The notes: generated by a model from the letters alone, not told the origin. A stretch of 64,000 nucleotides of DNA from Anthopleura xanthogrammica (GCA_964019055.1 OZ025211.1:10695900-10759899), one strand, 5' to 3'; numbered from the stretch's first letter, positions 51,701-60,355 are shown. Translations and numbers: made by a program.

Positions 51701-54700
51701 TATTCAAAATTCATTATCTCGAAAACGAGCTCGGGACATTCCATTTCTCTTTTAATTTTTGGAATCAGTGTTAAATTATATGTAAAATATATTTTTAAGA
51801 GCATTTTGTAATTACTTCTTGTTAAAGTAGTCAGTCCCCTTAATCGACACCATTACTATAACAAAGTTTTGAATATTTAATTGCCTCCTCATATATTCGT
51901 CACTTGAGGATTTCTTGTGCCAAAACTTATCTAGAAATAATCATATTATAGGGCGTATTTCAGCTACCCACAATATATCAGGATTATACGACTCGTGGTC
52001 ATGGAACTCTTCCAATTTCCATATTGATGATGTAATGGACTCCACATACACGGATCTAAGCCATGTTCCTATGTATGGATTATCGAATGTGCCCAACAAC
52101 GTGTTAGAGGTTTGTGATGTACACAAATTTACATATTTTTATTACAGTAATACCTATACACTCTGACAGTCTTTTTCATTTTTACAAAAGAAATCAAGGC
52201 AGATCTGCCTAGCTCGTAAATTACCAGATGATCTTTTGAAGAATTGTATCTACGATGTTGCTTTAACAAACGATACATCTTTTGCCATGCAAGAAGCTCT
52301 CCTTACAGGTAAGATCAATGATTGAATAATTGATGAATGAGTGGATGGATGGATGGATGGATAGATGGATGGATGGATGGATGGATGGATGGATGAAGAA
52401 ATGAATGAAGAAATGAATGAATGAAGAAATGAATGAATAAAGAAATGAATGAGTAAAATAATGGGTATAGGGGCAAAGAAACGGATGAATGAATAATTAA
52501 TAGATAAATGAAAGAATAAATAAATCGTGAATTATTGAATGGCACAATCTAATAATGCGCTGATGGGCGAATAAATGGATGTATGCATGAATCAATTGCT
52601 GAATGGTACGTATTGATGTGTGGATGTGAGAAATTTATGTATGGTTGGATGGAATAATTAATGTAAGAAAGGATGGATGAGTAGATGGATAATAATTTGG
52701 ATGTATAATAACTTGGATTATAGTAATTCTAAGGAGTTTTTTCATCTTAATCTAGGATGTCCTGATCAGTGCTCAGGAAAGGGTCGCTGCGTCAATCAGA
52801 CCTGCGAATGCTTAGAAGGATGGGCTGGAGAAAAGTGTGAAATAGGTATTGAATTATGATAAAATGCTAAACCTATATGTGGATTATGTAACAAAATTCT
52901 GTCATAATTCAACAGGGTCGTGCCCCAACTGCTCAAAGAATGGAAAATGTATCAAAGGCTTTTGTCAGTGTAATATTGGATGGGAAGGAGAAATCTGTAG
53001 CGAGGAAGGTAAACAAAATATTTTAGATACGCTTTGACAAATATTTTAAAGTTTTTTTTAAATATTTAAAATATTTAAGCATAAGCATAAGCATAAGCAT
53101 AAGCATAAGCATAAGCATAAGCATAAGCATAAGCATAAGCATAAGCATAAGCATAAGCATAAGCATAAGCATAAGCATAAGCATAAGCATAAGCATAAGC
53201 ATAAGCATAAGCATAAGCATAAGCATAAGCATAAGCATAAGCATAAGCATAAGCATAAGCATAAGCATAAGCATAAGCATAAGCATAAGCATAAGCATAA
53301 GCATAAGCATAAGCATAAGCATAAGCATAAGCATAAGCATAAGCATAAGCATAAGCATAAGCATAAGCATAAGCATAAGCATAAGCATAAGCATAAGCAT
53401 AAGCATAAGCATAAGCATAAGCATAAGCATAAGCATAAGCATAAGCATACGCATGAGCATGAGCATAAGCATAAGCATAAGCATAAGTATGTGTGAACCA
53501 TCTTTAAACCAACATACTCTTCAAAATTCTCTGTTTTCTTATTTGTGATTTCGATTAACTTCGTTTTATATATTTCTCAGCTACTTGCTATGATGCAAAT
53601 AACTGCACAAGTCCTGTTCATGGCATCTGCAAGACTACAAACAACTGTCTCTGCAATGATGGATATATGGGTAAGTAAATTTTAAGAGGACATTTTTACT
53701 TCTCTCCAAACACTTGCTGGATAGGATTCTACTGGCCATAAGTTATCCCCATAATTATAGGTCACCCCAATCGTTGTTTACCCCTTAGTATCCTGAAAAA
53801 AGACTTGACCTCTAGCCACATATGCATAGAGACTCCAAGTTGAGTCTCCTATTCCTTATTTCCTATAGATTAATGATTACAAGTCTAAAAAATATTTTCA
53901 TATTCTGCAGATTATAAATGTTAATCCTATTTGATTGAAATTGTAGGACGCGATTGTAGCATTATCCCAACATGTCTAAATGTATCATTGTGTTCCGGTC
54001 ATGGGAAATGTGTCAACTTTGATGTCTGTAAGTGCAACCAGGATTGGACAGGAAAAGATTGCAGCCAATATTCTTGCTCGAATCTAGATCATTGTTCAGG
54101 TATTAAAAAAGCTACGACTGACTATTATTATTTTTTAGTTACTTTTATAATTGTAAATGGAGCTTCCGTTCTCGGTGAACTAACCTTTGCTAAATACCTT
54201 TATCCAGGACATGGCCGATGTGTTAACGTCTACCAGTGTCAATGTAATGCGGGATGGACTGGGATTAGTTGTGCTATTCCTGATTGCCCAGATGTTAGTC
54301 AGTGCTCTGGAAATGGAACATGTGTTGCGCCTAATAAATGCCAGTGTTACCCTGGTTACAGTGGAAATGGATGCCTTGATACTGCTGATTGCAATATGTT
54401 GGCTAACTGTAGTAATCACGGGGCCTGTGTCAGTGAGGACGGGAAAAATTCTTCGTGCAGGTTAGTGAAATCATGGAGATTAATATTTGAAAGTAAATTG
54501 CTCACTTGAGCATTTACCTGTTATCTTACAAAGGTGACATCATGCAAATGCAACAATTATGAGTGTTGACCAGATTATCTTAAACTTGTGTTTAGGTGTT
54601 ACGATGGATTTCAAGGGGTAGATTGTAGCCAGCCAACCTGCAACGAACTTAACAATTGCAGCAATCGTGGCGTTTGCAAAGAAGCAGGATTCTGTGAATG

Positions 54701-56838
54701 TGACAATGGTTATAGTGGATCTGACTGCTCCAATGTTTCGTGCCAAGATTTGAATTATTGCTCAGGTAAAGAAAATAAATGAATTATTAAAAAGCATCCA
54801 GGTTTAGTTTGTACTCATTGATGTCTATGAATGCGGCCATGTTGTTTTTCGAAAATACGAGAAGCTTCAAAGACAAAGTATTCTTTATTTTCCTTGCAAC
54901 ATTTCTATTGGAATATATAGATCTAACCATATCTCCTTACATGTTGCTTTGTTTTTTAGAGTTATAGCTAAAATCCTATTGCCTTTTTGCTTATTTTTCA
55001 GATCACGGAGAATGCATTGATTACGATTTATGCAAATGTGAACCTTCATGGTATGGGGCTGCTTGCAGTATTCCAGACTGCACTGCAATAAGCGACTGTT
55101 CAAAACAAGGTGTTTGCTTGGCACCCAATAAATGTGAATGCTACCCAGGCTACGATGGGATCAAATGTGACAAACGGGCCACACCAAATATTTACTCTCC
55201 AGTATTTTCTTCCCCTGCGTACAATGTCTCGGTGTATGAAAATGCTACCTTGGGAAGCTTCGCAGGTCAAGTCAATGCTAGTGATTTAGACCAAGGAAGA
55301 AACGGTGAAGTCATGTACTTGTTATCCAATGATGTTGGTGGCGTATTCACAGTGGAAAGAGGTTCAGGTAAAATCTTTACATCTTCGTCGTTGATATATA
55401 ACATATTGAAGACAGATATTGTTATTCTTGATGTCACTGCCTTCGACAATGGAAAACCAATGAAGATTGCCTCATGTAAAGTATATATACAAATAATCGA
55501 CGTTAATGACAATTGCCCGATATTTGACCAGTTCCTCCAAACGTCGTACAATATCTCCGTTAACACAAAGAATGGGACAGTTGTTGCTAATGTCAGTGCT
55601 GTCGATAAAGACAATGGAGTCAACGGTGAAGTCAGATATCACTTGACAAACGGAAATGGGACGCTCGCAATCGATTGGTTAACAGGGGCCATACGTGTCA
55701 TGTATCGCGTTCAACCTATATCCTATCACGTGTTCGTAATAGCACGTGACCAAGGCACACCTTCTTGCTCAACTTCCCTGAAGATTGTGTTAAATGGGCT
55801 GGAAAAAGAAACACCTGAACAAACCACTACAGGTACATACATTTTAATGTACGTAGGCGGAGGACTAGGGCGGGCTGGGGGACTAGAGCCCCCCATATGG
55901 ATTTTGGGAAGGCTGACTTTATCTAGGGTAATTTCGAATCCCCCAATTATTGCAATTTGCTTGTTAGAGAACTTGTAAATAGTTTAATCTTGTTACTCTC
56001 TCACTCTGGTTTAGTTTGGTAACACGTATTATGCGTTCTACCTGGTTTTGTCGGCCTTTTTTAACGTTTATTTTGTGCTTCGGCGATTTTGACGTTTTTT
56101 TTTGTTTTTTGTTTTTGTTTTTGCTTCGGCAATTTTCGCGATTCTAGCTCCCCAGTTTTTATGTTCTTCTATCGCGCATGAAGTACACCACATTTTTTAT
56201 TTATTTATTTTCATAATTTTTTTTTTTTCTTCCATATAATCCAATGCTCCCCAATGACAGCTCTTTCCACTATGTATATGTTTTGATCACAGGGAGATTT
56301 AAATATTAAAAAAGCTCCTAAATTTGATTAATCTAGAAGCCTCAACACCGCCGAATCCCGTTACCACCACTGAATCTGTTACAAGCTCAGGACCACCGAC
56401 CATCATACTTTCACCACCAAATAACAGTCACCTGGTAAAGGTCCTTGTTATCGCTGGGTCCTCCATCGGCGTATGTTTGCTAGCAGCTATTTCTGCAATT
56501 ATTATTGTAAAGAAAATACGATTAAGCAAAGCAAACAAGGTGGTACCTAAAAATAAGAGAAACGCTTCACCAAAGGCATCGCAACTAGAAATCCTGGAAG
56601 GAGATATCCAAGATTTTAAGGTAACTTTGATGAATCCATTTTAGATAAAATGAGACTTACTGGCTAGAATAATAGAATAGGTCAAACATCTCCCTTTTGA
56701 CTTTTCTTTTTATGCTAGCGTTCTATCATAAAACAACTCTTTTTATGCTATTAATAGGATATTCGTGACACCGAGATGCAAGTTTGGGCCAACAGATGCC
56801 CTGCGACTACACCAACGGATGCAGCCTCAAAGTGGTAA
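24162..56838 (+). CDS. gene C: giant Bark beetle/Anakonda-like ectodomain fused to VWD-EGF-cadherin transmembrane protein
   Basis: Forty-one exons, listed in the module entries, connect with compatible phases throughout. They total 14,505 nt and about 4,834 residues. I chose the start at 24162 because it opens a signal peptide ([16 protein letters not shown]). An acceptor at 24119-24120 shows that a 5' UTR intron precedes it. The N-terminal 3,050 residues (three SRCR domains, beta-helix blocks with NWWGT motifs, CTLD, EGF, PSI) match the Bark beetle/Anakonda plan. In flies that protein organises tricellular septate junctions. The C-terminal 1,200 residues carry VWD, ten EGFs, two cadherin repeats, a transmembrane helix (about residues 4749-4771) and a tail of about 60 residues. 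The protein is expected at the plasma membrane with nearly all of it outside. Introns are full of microsatellites and inverted repeats, and one has a GC donor (47046). Splitting into two genes is the main alternative. Against it, the last exon of the first half (44773) leaves phase 1 and the next (46793) needs it, and there is no signal peptide or promoter between. Confidence 0.85.
26062..28788 (+). CDS. gene C module 2: beta-helix block I, beta motif and SRCR-2 (residues 435-1343)
   Basis: A single 2,727-nt exon. The first 430 residues are Asn/Ser/Ile-rich repeats of the parallel beta-helix (PbH1, pectin-lyase-like) type (for example [32 protein letters not shown]). They end in FNWWGTNDE at 27348-27374. 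The recurring motif follows ([20 protein letters not shown]...GELHVTGK), then SRCR-2 ([22 protein letters not shown] ... AVCRHLGF). Further helix-like repeats run to the end. Confidence 0.88.
29139..32138 (+). CDS. gene C module 3: beta-helix block II, beta motif and SRCR-3 (residues 1344-2343)
   Basis: A 3,000-nt exon with the same order as module 2: Asn-rich helical repeats, HNWWGTSDN at 30683-30709, the motif [20 protein letters not shown], and SRCR-3 ([19 protein letters not shown] ... VICREIGY ... FVGLDC). It is flanked by phase-1 introns, as is typical of shuffled modules. The repeats carry many N-x-S/T sequons, so heavy N-glycosylation is expected. Confidence 0.88.
32695..35439 (+). 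CDS. gene C module 4: MAM domain (residues 2344-2529)
   Basis: Two exons, 32695-32871 and 35059-35439, split by a 2.2-kb intron. [13 protein letters not shown] at the start and LDDVEIQKC at the end are the hallmark ends of a MAM domain, with [11 protein letters not shown] and [13 protein letters not shown] between. A Tyr/Gly-rich loop ([13 protein letters not shown]) is unusual. MAM domains mediate adhesion in receptor phosphatases and meprins. Confidence 0.88.
32872..35058. other. 2.2-kb intron of gene C rich in repeats
   Basis: It holds tandem repeats near 33090-33200 (GAAAAACGATACGTCCAATC twice), a divergent tandem pair of about 200 bp (33250-33440 and 33465-33650), a palindromic element (33920-34054) and (GTCTAT)n at 34124-34150. 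No additional exon was seen. The divergent pair reads in one frame as [20 protein letters not shown] with relics of the same in the second copy, suggesting old coding-derived repeat sequence. Confidence 0.6.
33920..34054. mobile_element. palindromic MITE-like element
   Basis: The arms start CATGGAAAGTGC (33920) and end GCACTTTCCATG (34054). The internal pair TTCGTATCATAAAAC / GTTTTATGATACTTC continues the symmetry. It is non-coding and lies inside a gene C intron. Confidence 0.75.
35604..36452 (+). CDS. gene C module 5: beta-helix block III (residues 2530-2812)
   Basis: One exon, phase 1 on both sides. Asn-rich parallel beta-helix repeats ([34 protein letters not shown]) end in a variant NWWGT motif, MNWFGFGI (about 36323-36346), and the same [20 protein letters not shown] tail seen after the other two motifs. 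No SRCR follows. A C-type lectin domain takes its place. Confidence 0.85.
36554..37540 (+). CDS. gene C module 6: C-type lectin-like domain (residues 2813-2921)
   Basis: Exons 36554-36648, 37191-37331 and 37450-37540. The opening [16 protein letters not shown] and FQEADEYC are canonical for the first half of a [17 protein letters not shown] and HYSLACSRN represent the second half. No EPN or QPD plus WND calcium/sugar motif was seen, so sugar binding is doubtful. The C-type lectin domain is one of the features shared with Bark beetle/Anakonda. Confidence 0.87.
36970..37137. mobile_element. inverted-repeat element in gene C intron
   Basis: The arms around GCCCATTTCAGACCACATGA (from 36997) and TCACATGGTCTGAAATGGGC (to 37105) are near-perfect complements and extend outward through AGCTTCGT / ACGAAGCT to AGACCTTTTT / AAAAGGTCT. 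Confidence 0.7.
37661..38425 (+). CDS. gene C module 7: two EGF repeats, PSI domain and cysteine-rich segment (residues 2922-3083)
   Basis: Exons 37661-38043 and 38324-38425. EGFs read [18 protein letters not shown] and [13 protein letters not shown]. The PSI domain reads [19 protein letters not shown]...CIPG. The second exon adds another small cysteine module ([16 protein letters not shown]) that resembles a second PSI repeat. The EGF plus PSI block after the lectin domain fits the Bark-like order. Confidence 0.85.
38529..42786 (+). CDS. gene C module 8: repeated GFI/KV motif region with furin-type site (residues 3084-3441)
   Basis: Exons 38529-38817, 40245-40442, 41111-41348, 41618-41771 and 42592-42786. 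A short pattern recurs three times: [32 protein letters not shown] and [15 protein letters not shown]. Each is followed by a beta-like stretch. An acidic segment ([13 protein letters not shown]) sits between the first two. RRAKR followed by D at 42709-42723 is a consensus furin-type cleavage site. I do not recognise a named family for the repeat. Confidence 0.8.
39129..39984. repeat. perfect (CCTACCCA)n microsatellite, 107 units, in gene C intron
   Basis: An uninterrupted 8-bp repeat lies in intron 38818-40244, with degenerate CCTAC flanks up to 40081. The open frames through it (Pro/Thr/Tyr/His-rich) are not genes. Confidence 0.96.
40571..40772. mobile_element. inverted-repeat element (about 32-bp ends) in gene C intron
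   Basis: TTACTGCGATTCTCAATATT at 40581 pairs with AATATTAAGAATCGCAGTAA ending near 40771, with CTGCAAACTCGG / CCGAGTTCGCAG continuing the arms. It has no coding capacity. Confidence 0.75.
41968..42144. mobile_element. long inverted-repeat element in gene C intron
   Basis: Arms of about 55 bp: ATAAGCCAGTTCAAAGTTTA at the left end matches TAAACTTTGAACTGGCTTAT at the right end. The inner pair is TGCGCATGCGATTTTATCCC / GGGATGAAATCGCATGCGCA. Confidence 0.8.
42183..42398. mobile_element. second inverted-repeat element, adjacent
   Basis: GTCGGATATCTGAAATCTAA with AAATCTGAGACCG on the left pairs with CGGTCTCAGATTTCAGATTT and CAGATCTCCGACC on the right. About 35-bp arms enclose about 145 bp. Confidence 0.7.
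42968..43095. mobile_element. palindromic element in gene C intron
   Basis: CATGGGCGCGCGGAGATACG on the left mirrors CGTATCTGCGCGCGCCCATG on the right. The arm continues through AATTTTATCTTCTCGTGTTG / CAACACGAGAAGATAAAATT. I associate this kind of palindrome with anthozoan genomes. Confidence 0.8.
43138..48812 (+). CDS. gene C module 9: unrecognised beta-rich region (residues 3442-3735)
   Basis: Exons 43138-43331, 43700-43829, 44241-44339, 44596-44773, 46793-47045 and 48785-48812. Alternating hydrophobic strands dominate ([51 protein letters not shown]). The last two exons match gene A 597-1000 (for example [20 protein letters not shown]). The 46793 exon is entered in phase 1 from 44773, which ties the Bark-like half to the VWD half. 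The intron after 47045 has donor GC, not GT. Confidence 0.78.
45003..45365. mobile_element. inverted-repeat element in gene C intron
   Basis: TTCTCGTTCCCAGACCC with CGTAGGCTCTGGGAA at the left is mirrored by CCAGAGCCTACG and GGCTCTGGGTACGAGAA at the right. I recall similar CTCGTACCCAGAGCC repeats as common in coral sequence. Confidence 0.6.
45366..46587. other. gene C intron, middle part: no exon seen
   Basis: This is mostly unique-looking AT-rich sequence. A weak inverted pair (TAGATTCAAGTCGAGGC near 45509 against GCCTCGTCTTAAATCTA near 45567) and the element-like phrases AATCTGATTGG (46276) / CCAATCAGAT (46383) suggest old repeat debris. Confidence 0.5.
46588..46744. mobile_element. palindromic element just upstream of the VWD-half exons
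   Basis: The arms include TTTGGTCTGATATCAAAC / GTTTGATATCAGACCAAA and GATAATTGAACT / AGTTCAATTACC. It ends about 50 bp before the exon at 46793. Confidence 0.78.
47153..47282. mobile_element. palindromic element inside the GC-AG intron
   Basis: TAAATAAACCCCTCCTGGCG with GGGATATCGGCT at the left mirrors AGCCGATATTCC and AGCCAGAGGGGGTTTATTTA at the right. Confidence 0.78.
47300..47831. mobile_element. TTAA-flanked nonautonomous element with about 80-bp terminal inverted repeats
   Basis: Left end TTAAGGTGTTTCCCAGTAGT continues to GAAAACCTTTTCCTGGTCTG (about 47358-47377). The right end is the mirror image (CAGACCAGGAAAAGGTTTTC ... ACTACTGGGAAACACCTTAA). A TTAA is present at both ends, as expected for target sites of piggyBac-type transposition, although the terminal bases (GGTG) are not the usual CCC. 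The interior has no transposase frame. Confidence 0.72.
48410..48712. mobile_element. inverted-repeat element with AT microsatellite ends
   Basis: CACCGAATCCCTTAAACTTT / AAGTTTTAGGGATTCGGTG with GACACTTTTGCGATATATA / TATATCGCAAAAGTGTTG. It is bordered by TA repeats. A further partial pair (ATATCGCAAAAATGTCTTC near 48612) lies within. Confidence 0.65.
49002..49505 (+). CDS. gene C module 10: Pro/Thr linker and cysteine-rich segment (residues 3736-3835)
   Basis: Exons 49002-49159 and 49363-49505. A CQC motif, a short Thr/Pro/Ser stretch ([20 protein letters not shown]), CKCEKG...CDC, then a second exon with [19 protein letters not shown]. The segment matches gene A 1348-2067, but without the 17-residue repeats. 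Gene A has PPYG where C has PPCG, so one cysteine differs. Confidence 0.83.
49843..52308 (+). CDS. gene C module 11: VWD domain (residues 3836-4153)
   Basis: Exons 49843-49983, 50314-50509, 50601-50746, 50937-51131, 51952-52109 and 52191-52308. It starts with half an EGF, then [12 protein letters not shown] and [25 protein letters not shown], and ends [14 protein letters not shown]. Splice sites and exon lengths are the same as in gene A. The intron 51132-51951 lacks the inverted-repeat element present in A. Confidence 0.9.
50811..50875. repeat. (TCTTG)13 microsatellite in gene C intron
   Basis: Thirteen pentanucleotide units sit in the intron between two VWD exons. This is another 5-bp repeat, unrelated in sequence to the gene A array. 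Confidence 0.93.
52756..54765 (+). CDS. gene C module 12: EGF-like repeats 1 to 9 (residues 4154-4436)
   Basis: Exons 52756-52845, 52916-53008, 53581-53670, 53947-54099, 54208-54460 and 54596-54765. The repeats follow the C-x(n)-C-G-x-C-x(n)-C-x-C-x(n)-G-x(n)-C pattern ([50 protein letters not shown]). Exons 53581-53670 and 53947-54099 have no partner in gene A. Most joints are phase 1. Confidence 0.9.
53077..53488. repeat. (AAGCAT)n microsatellite, 62 perfect units plus degenerate end
   Basis: A hexanucleotide array fills most of intron 53009-53580. Variant units (ACGCAT, GAGCAT) appear only after 53448. Leu/Met or Leu/Cys open frames on the minus strand are artefacts. Confidence 0.96.
55002..55832 (+). 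CDS. gene C module 13: tenth EGF and two cadherin repeats (residues 4437-4713)
   Basis: An 831-nt exon nearly identical to gene A 6439-7269. Cadherin motifs are [37 protein letters not shown] and ARDQGTPS. The donor at 55833 follows TTTG. Differences from A are mostly conservative or silent, as expected under constraint. Confidence 0.92.
56337..56838 (+). CDS. gene C module 14: transmembrane helix and tail (residues 4714-4834)
   Basis: Exons 56337-56620 and 56758-56838. Thr/Ser/Pro-rich stalk, helix [20 protein letters not shown], stop-transfer KKIRLSK, then LEGDIQDFK spliced in phase 0 to [14 protein letters not shown] and a C-terminal SKW. Without the last splice the frame would stop at 56642. 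The tail exon is conserved in all three genes. Confidence 0.88.
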
Positions 56839-58515
56839 TTTTTTTTTACACTGAGAGTCATTACAATTAAACCTTGCTACTACCCGAGGCAAACCAAAAA
56901 AGCAGTCAGGAACGCAGTTAGGATCCTCATTCGGGATCGCAGTTAGAATCGCAGTTTGGATATTAACTTTATAATAACTTTAAGCCTTTTGTGCAAGTTT
57001 ATTTAGTATTTGAAAGCCGACGAAGAGGACTTTATTTCGTATTATTTCGTTTACTTCGTATTCCTGCTTCATCAAATGTGATAAAAAAGAAAACCTTCAA
57101 TGAATTGAGTCAGAGACTGTGAACACTGCTGCTGCAAATAAATTAGCATTCGAGCAAGTAAGCAAGGGTCAGAGAGAAACAAGTGTCTAAACGTTCACTT
57201 AAGCCTTAATCGGATTCACTTACTGATGCCTTATAAAAATCACACACGCATGCACACACACAATCATGCACTTATAGATGTATCAGAAACAAAGCCCACT
57301 AAGTATGAACGTGTCTTATGCTGCCTTTTACTGTGAGACGATTCTTTTGTAGAATTTAGAGGATCCAGATAGAGGATGATCTTAACTGCGATCTAGACTG
57401 CACAAATAGCTAAAATACTAGTAATAAGCTGTTAGTGTTTATTAGGTGCGGTTATAATCCATTAATTTTAATTTGGTAAATCAGTACTTAGTGCCCAAAC
57501 GGTTATTGGAATGACTCAATCTTTACTAACTGTACTATAGAAAATAATTTAGAAAAACATAACTTTAGAGCACTTTTGATCGCTTTACTGCAGTAAAACA
57601 ACTTTTCATATAACAATTTATTATCTACTGGACTACTACGGTTTTCATAACTACTTGCAGCTGATTAATACAAAAGTTAGGACAGTCGATCGGCAATAGA
57701 AGGTTGAATTATAAATAATGCTTTTGCTTTGATTGTCAAAAGACAACTTTTATATTTTGTAGTATATTGTTAGATTTGACAGTCAACTTGGTTGGCAAAT
57801 CATTTGGTGTAAAAAGTGCACACAGTTTCAGCTAATTCTTAAAAAAATTCCTTTATGCCTTACAATGTATTTATAATCTCATTTTTATGTATTTTTATAT
57901 TATACTGAACCACTGTTCGTGAAGCCAGCGGGCATTGAACGTTTTTTGTCTTGAGACGTTCTAACTAAGCACTTTATATTCTACACCACTGAATCATGTT
58001 TCTTTCCTTATGAAAGAATGGAAAAACAAAGCTAACGACGACGGCTTAAAGAGATTGGTTAAAGAGATTAAAGAGGTTGCCCAATCTTTCCTAGATCTCA
58101 GATCATCTGGTTGATCCAGTGGTGACCACATTAACAATACATTATGATATAATAATAAGGGTCTTATGTTCTTCTAGAGAGAAAAGGCGCATTAGCAACA
58201 TAATACCACGACATAAAAGTAACTTAATGTTTCCTCTTAAATAAAAACATCACTCTATACTTTTGTCTCTATTTTTTTGTCATGATCTTATTAAACCACC
58301 TCCCAGTTGGATCACCTGCTTGTTCACCGGTCTGTGGTGCTGGAGATCGTGGCTTTAAACCCTCCGCGGTCAGACTCACACTCAGGGTCCTAAAATATGT
58401 GAGTGCTGCGTTTTATCTTATATATGCAAATAGAGGTCGCCGTTACTTGAGTAGCAAGAGGCGCTAAACTAAATACACGCTTATCAGGGGCATATGTTAC
58501 GTGTCACCCTCTCTA

Positions 58516-58645
58516 AATATCATCATCATCATCATCATCATCGTCATCATCATCATCATCGTCGTCGTCGTCGTCGTCGTCATCATCATTATTATTATGG
58601 TATCTTTATTTTCTTTCCTCTGTCGTTTTCAATTACAATAACATT

Positions 58646-58686
<41 letters not shown>

Positions 58687-58772
58687 TATCATTATCATTA
58701 TCATTATCATTATCATTGTTATTATCATCATTATCATTATCATTATTATCATTATCATTATCATTATCATCA
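58516..58772. repeat. compound ATC/GTC/ATT microsatellite (unit 1)
   Basis: Runs of TCA, TCG and TCATTA units. His/Ser/Asp/Met homopolymer frames on both strands are by-products. The same tract is at 62033-62289. Confidence 0.93.
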
Positions 58773-59204
58773 TATTTGTTCGGTAATGCAATTTGAGGCA
58801 TTCATCGTTAGTGTCCAAGTACTGACGTTTTCAGTTGCTTCCCTGGGGATCTTGCGACTTTTCAACTTCGATGCGCACCCTATTATCGATCTTGAGACAG
58901 TTTCCCGCAGTACGTTTTTGAGAATATAACGAAAACAGAACAAAGATTTTGTTTAAATTGAGATATATGATTCGTATTCGTTTTCGCGCTACTTCTGTCT
59001 AAGTACAAAGTTTGTCCTCGAAATGTTGTGACCGAGGGGGACTAGGGAGAGTTTACCCAAAAAATATATTGAAAAGGCGGTCATTTCTTTCTAAATTCAT
59101 ACAAAAGTTTCCTAAAAATGCTTAATAATCTTCGTTTGATGGTTTCCTTGTTGTTGTTTCGGTTTGTTTTCTTTATCTTATGTATTTTTAAAAGATCTTT
59201 TCAT

Positions 59205-59295
59205 CAGCCGGCCGCCATCTTGAATTCGTAGTAATAGCCAATGTGCGCGAGCTCGCGCTGGCTAAAATCATGCGCAGTAGAGCGTGCGCAATGCA
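59205..59295 (+). promoter_or_regulatory. CpG-rich promoter-like block (unit 1)
   Basis: In an AT-rich region there is GGCCGCCATCTTG (YY1-type motif, 59210-59222), GCCAAT (CCAAT-like), the 14-bp palindrome GCGCGAGCTCGCGC (59245-59258), and two NRF1-like half sites in CATGCGCAGTAGAGCGTGCG (59269-59288). It lies about 900 bp upstream of the gene D start codon. Promoter function is inferred from motif composition. Confidence 0.5.
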
Positions 59296-59561
59296 AAACT
59301 ACGGAACTACATTAAAAGTACCCCCGTAAATTGAAGGGAACGAGCAGAAGTAAAGCAAAACCCAATTTCTAGAAGCATCTCAAATCAAACAACTTTGGAT
59401 CACGATGGGTAGTTAACAAGTGATCTCAGCAATAAATTGAAATGTATACATTAAAGCCAAAAAGTCGTTTTTGTTTATTGATCGAATTGAAATCAGGGCT
59501 ATAATAATAAGCTTTATTAATCTACCTTAAATAAAATATATAAGGAATATATATATATATA

Positions 59562-59597
<36 letters not shown>

Positions 59598-60181
59598 CCA
59601 TGTGGTACAGGAATATCCCCTCAGATAAAATGAAATGAATTGAAATAAAAGACAAGAAAAGAATAGAGAGCGAAAAGAGAAATAGAGGAAAAAGAAAAAG
59701 ACAAGATACCAGAGTTGATCGCCTTCACCGAAAGGAATTATGGGTCACTATTTTTGGTTAGCATTTTTCAAGCAATTACCGAGTATACAATGTAGACTTT
59801 TCTTGTCGATTGAAGTAAAATTCAGCCTTGAGTTCGACTAGCGTTTACGATTAATCTAAAGAAGGAAGAACTCGTATTTCATAAATTCTCTTGGCAGAAT
59901 AATGGGAAATGCTAATCAAAATACCATGTCGAATCCTCAGTTTTGATTGGTTGACCTTGAGTTTGCTCTGAAGGTACTGATGTATAAAGATTACCAATGA
60001 TGAAAGGAAATACATGCTGTTCTCAATGTGTGTGCATGAATTTGTACTGTTTTCTTCAATAAGCTCGCCCTATGTATACAGTTCCAGCATCGAAAGTTTA
60101 TGAGATTCTACTATTGGAAAAAGGTGTGTCCATATGGATACTCTATTGACATTTTTGCTAACAAAAGAGTATATCTCAGAC

Positions 60182-60217
60182 ATGGGGACGCCTCAAGCTC
60201 TAACGCTGGAGTTTTGA
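60182..60217 (+). pseudogene. truncated copy of gene D first coding exon
   Basis: The open frame starts identically to 63699 (MGTPQALTLEF) but runs into the duplication junction and a stop, so the hydrophobic part of the signal peptide is missing. Confidence 0.65.
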
Positions 60218-60274
60218 CTTTTCTTTTTATGCTAGCGTTCTATCATAAAACAACTCTTTTTATGCTATTAATAG

Positions 60275-60355
60275 GATATTCGTGACACCGAGATGCAAGT
60301 TTGGGCCAACAGATGCCCTGCGACTACACCAACGGATGCAGCCTCAAAGTGGTAA
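60275..60355 (+). pseudogene. orphan fourth copy of the tail exon
   Basis: Identical to the gene C terminal exon, including the acceptor and stop, but with no transmembrane exon in front of it. It could still serve as an alternative last exon of gene C by skipping the first copy, giving the same protein with a different 3' UTR. Confidence 0.7.

Larger units (their letters stand above)
56695..60211. repeat. 3,517-bp tandem duplication, unit 1
   Basis: Every block compared is identical to 60212-63728. It starts inside the last intron of gene C and covers its terminal exon, the intergenic region and the first 30 or so nucleotides of the gene D coding exon. The junction shares TTTT with both ends, a short microhomology. 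Confidence 0.95.

Noticed and set aside
53023..53501. Minus-strand Leu/Met and Leu/Cys frames
   Set aside because: They are translations of the AAGCAT array within an intron.
58300..58400. Possible tRNA gene
   Set aside because: A B-box-like GGCTTTAAACCC core is present, but I could not fold a cloverleaf or find an A box, so at most it is a decayed SINE.
58494..58818. His-, Ser-, Asp- and Met-run frames
   Set aside because: By-products of ATC/ATT microsatellites, repeated identically at 62011-62335.
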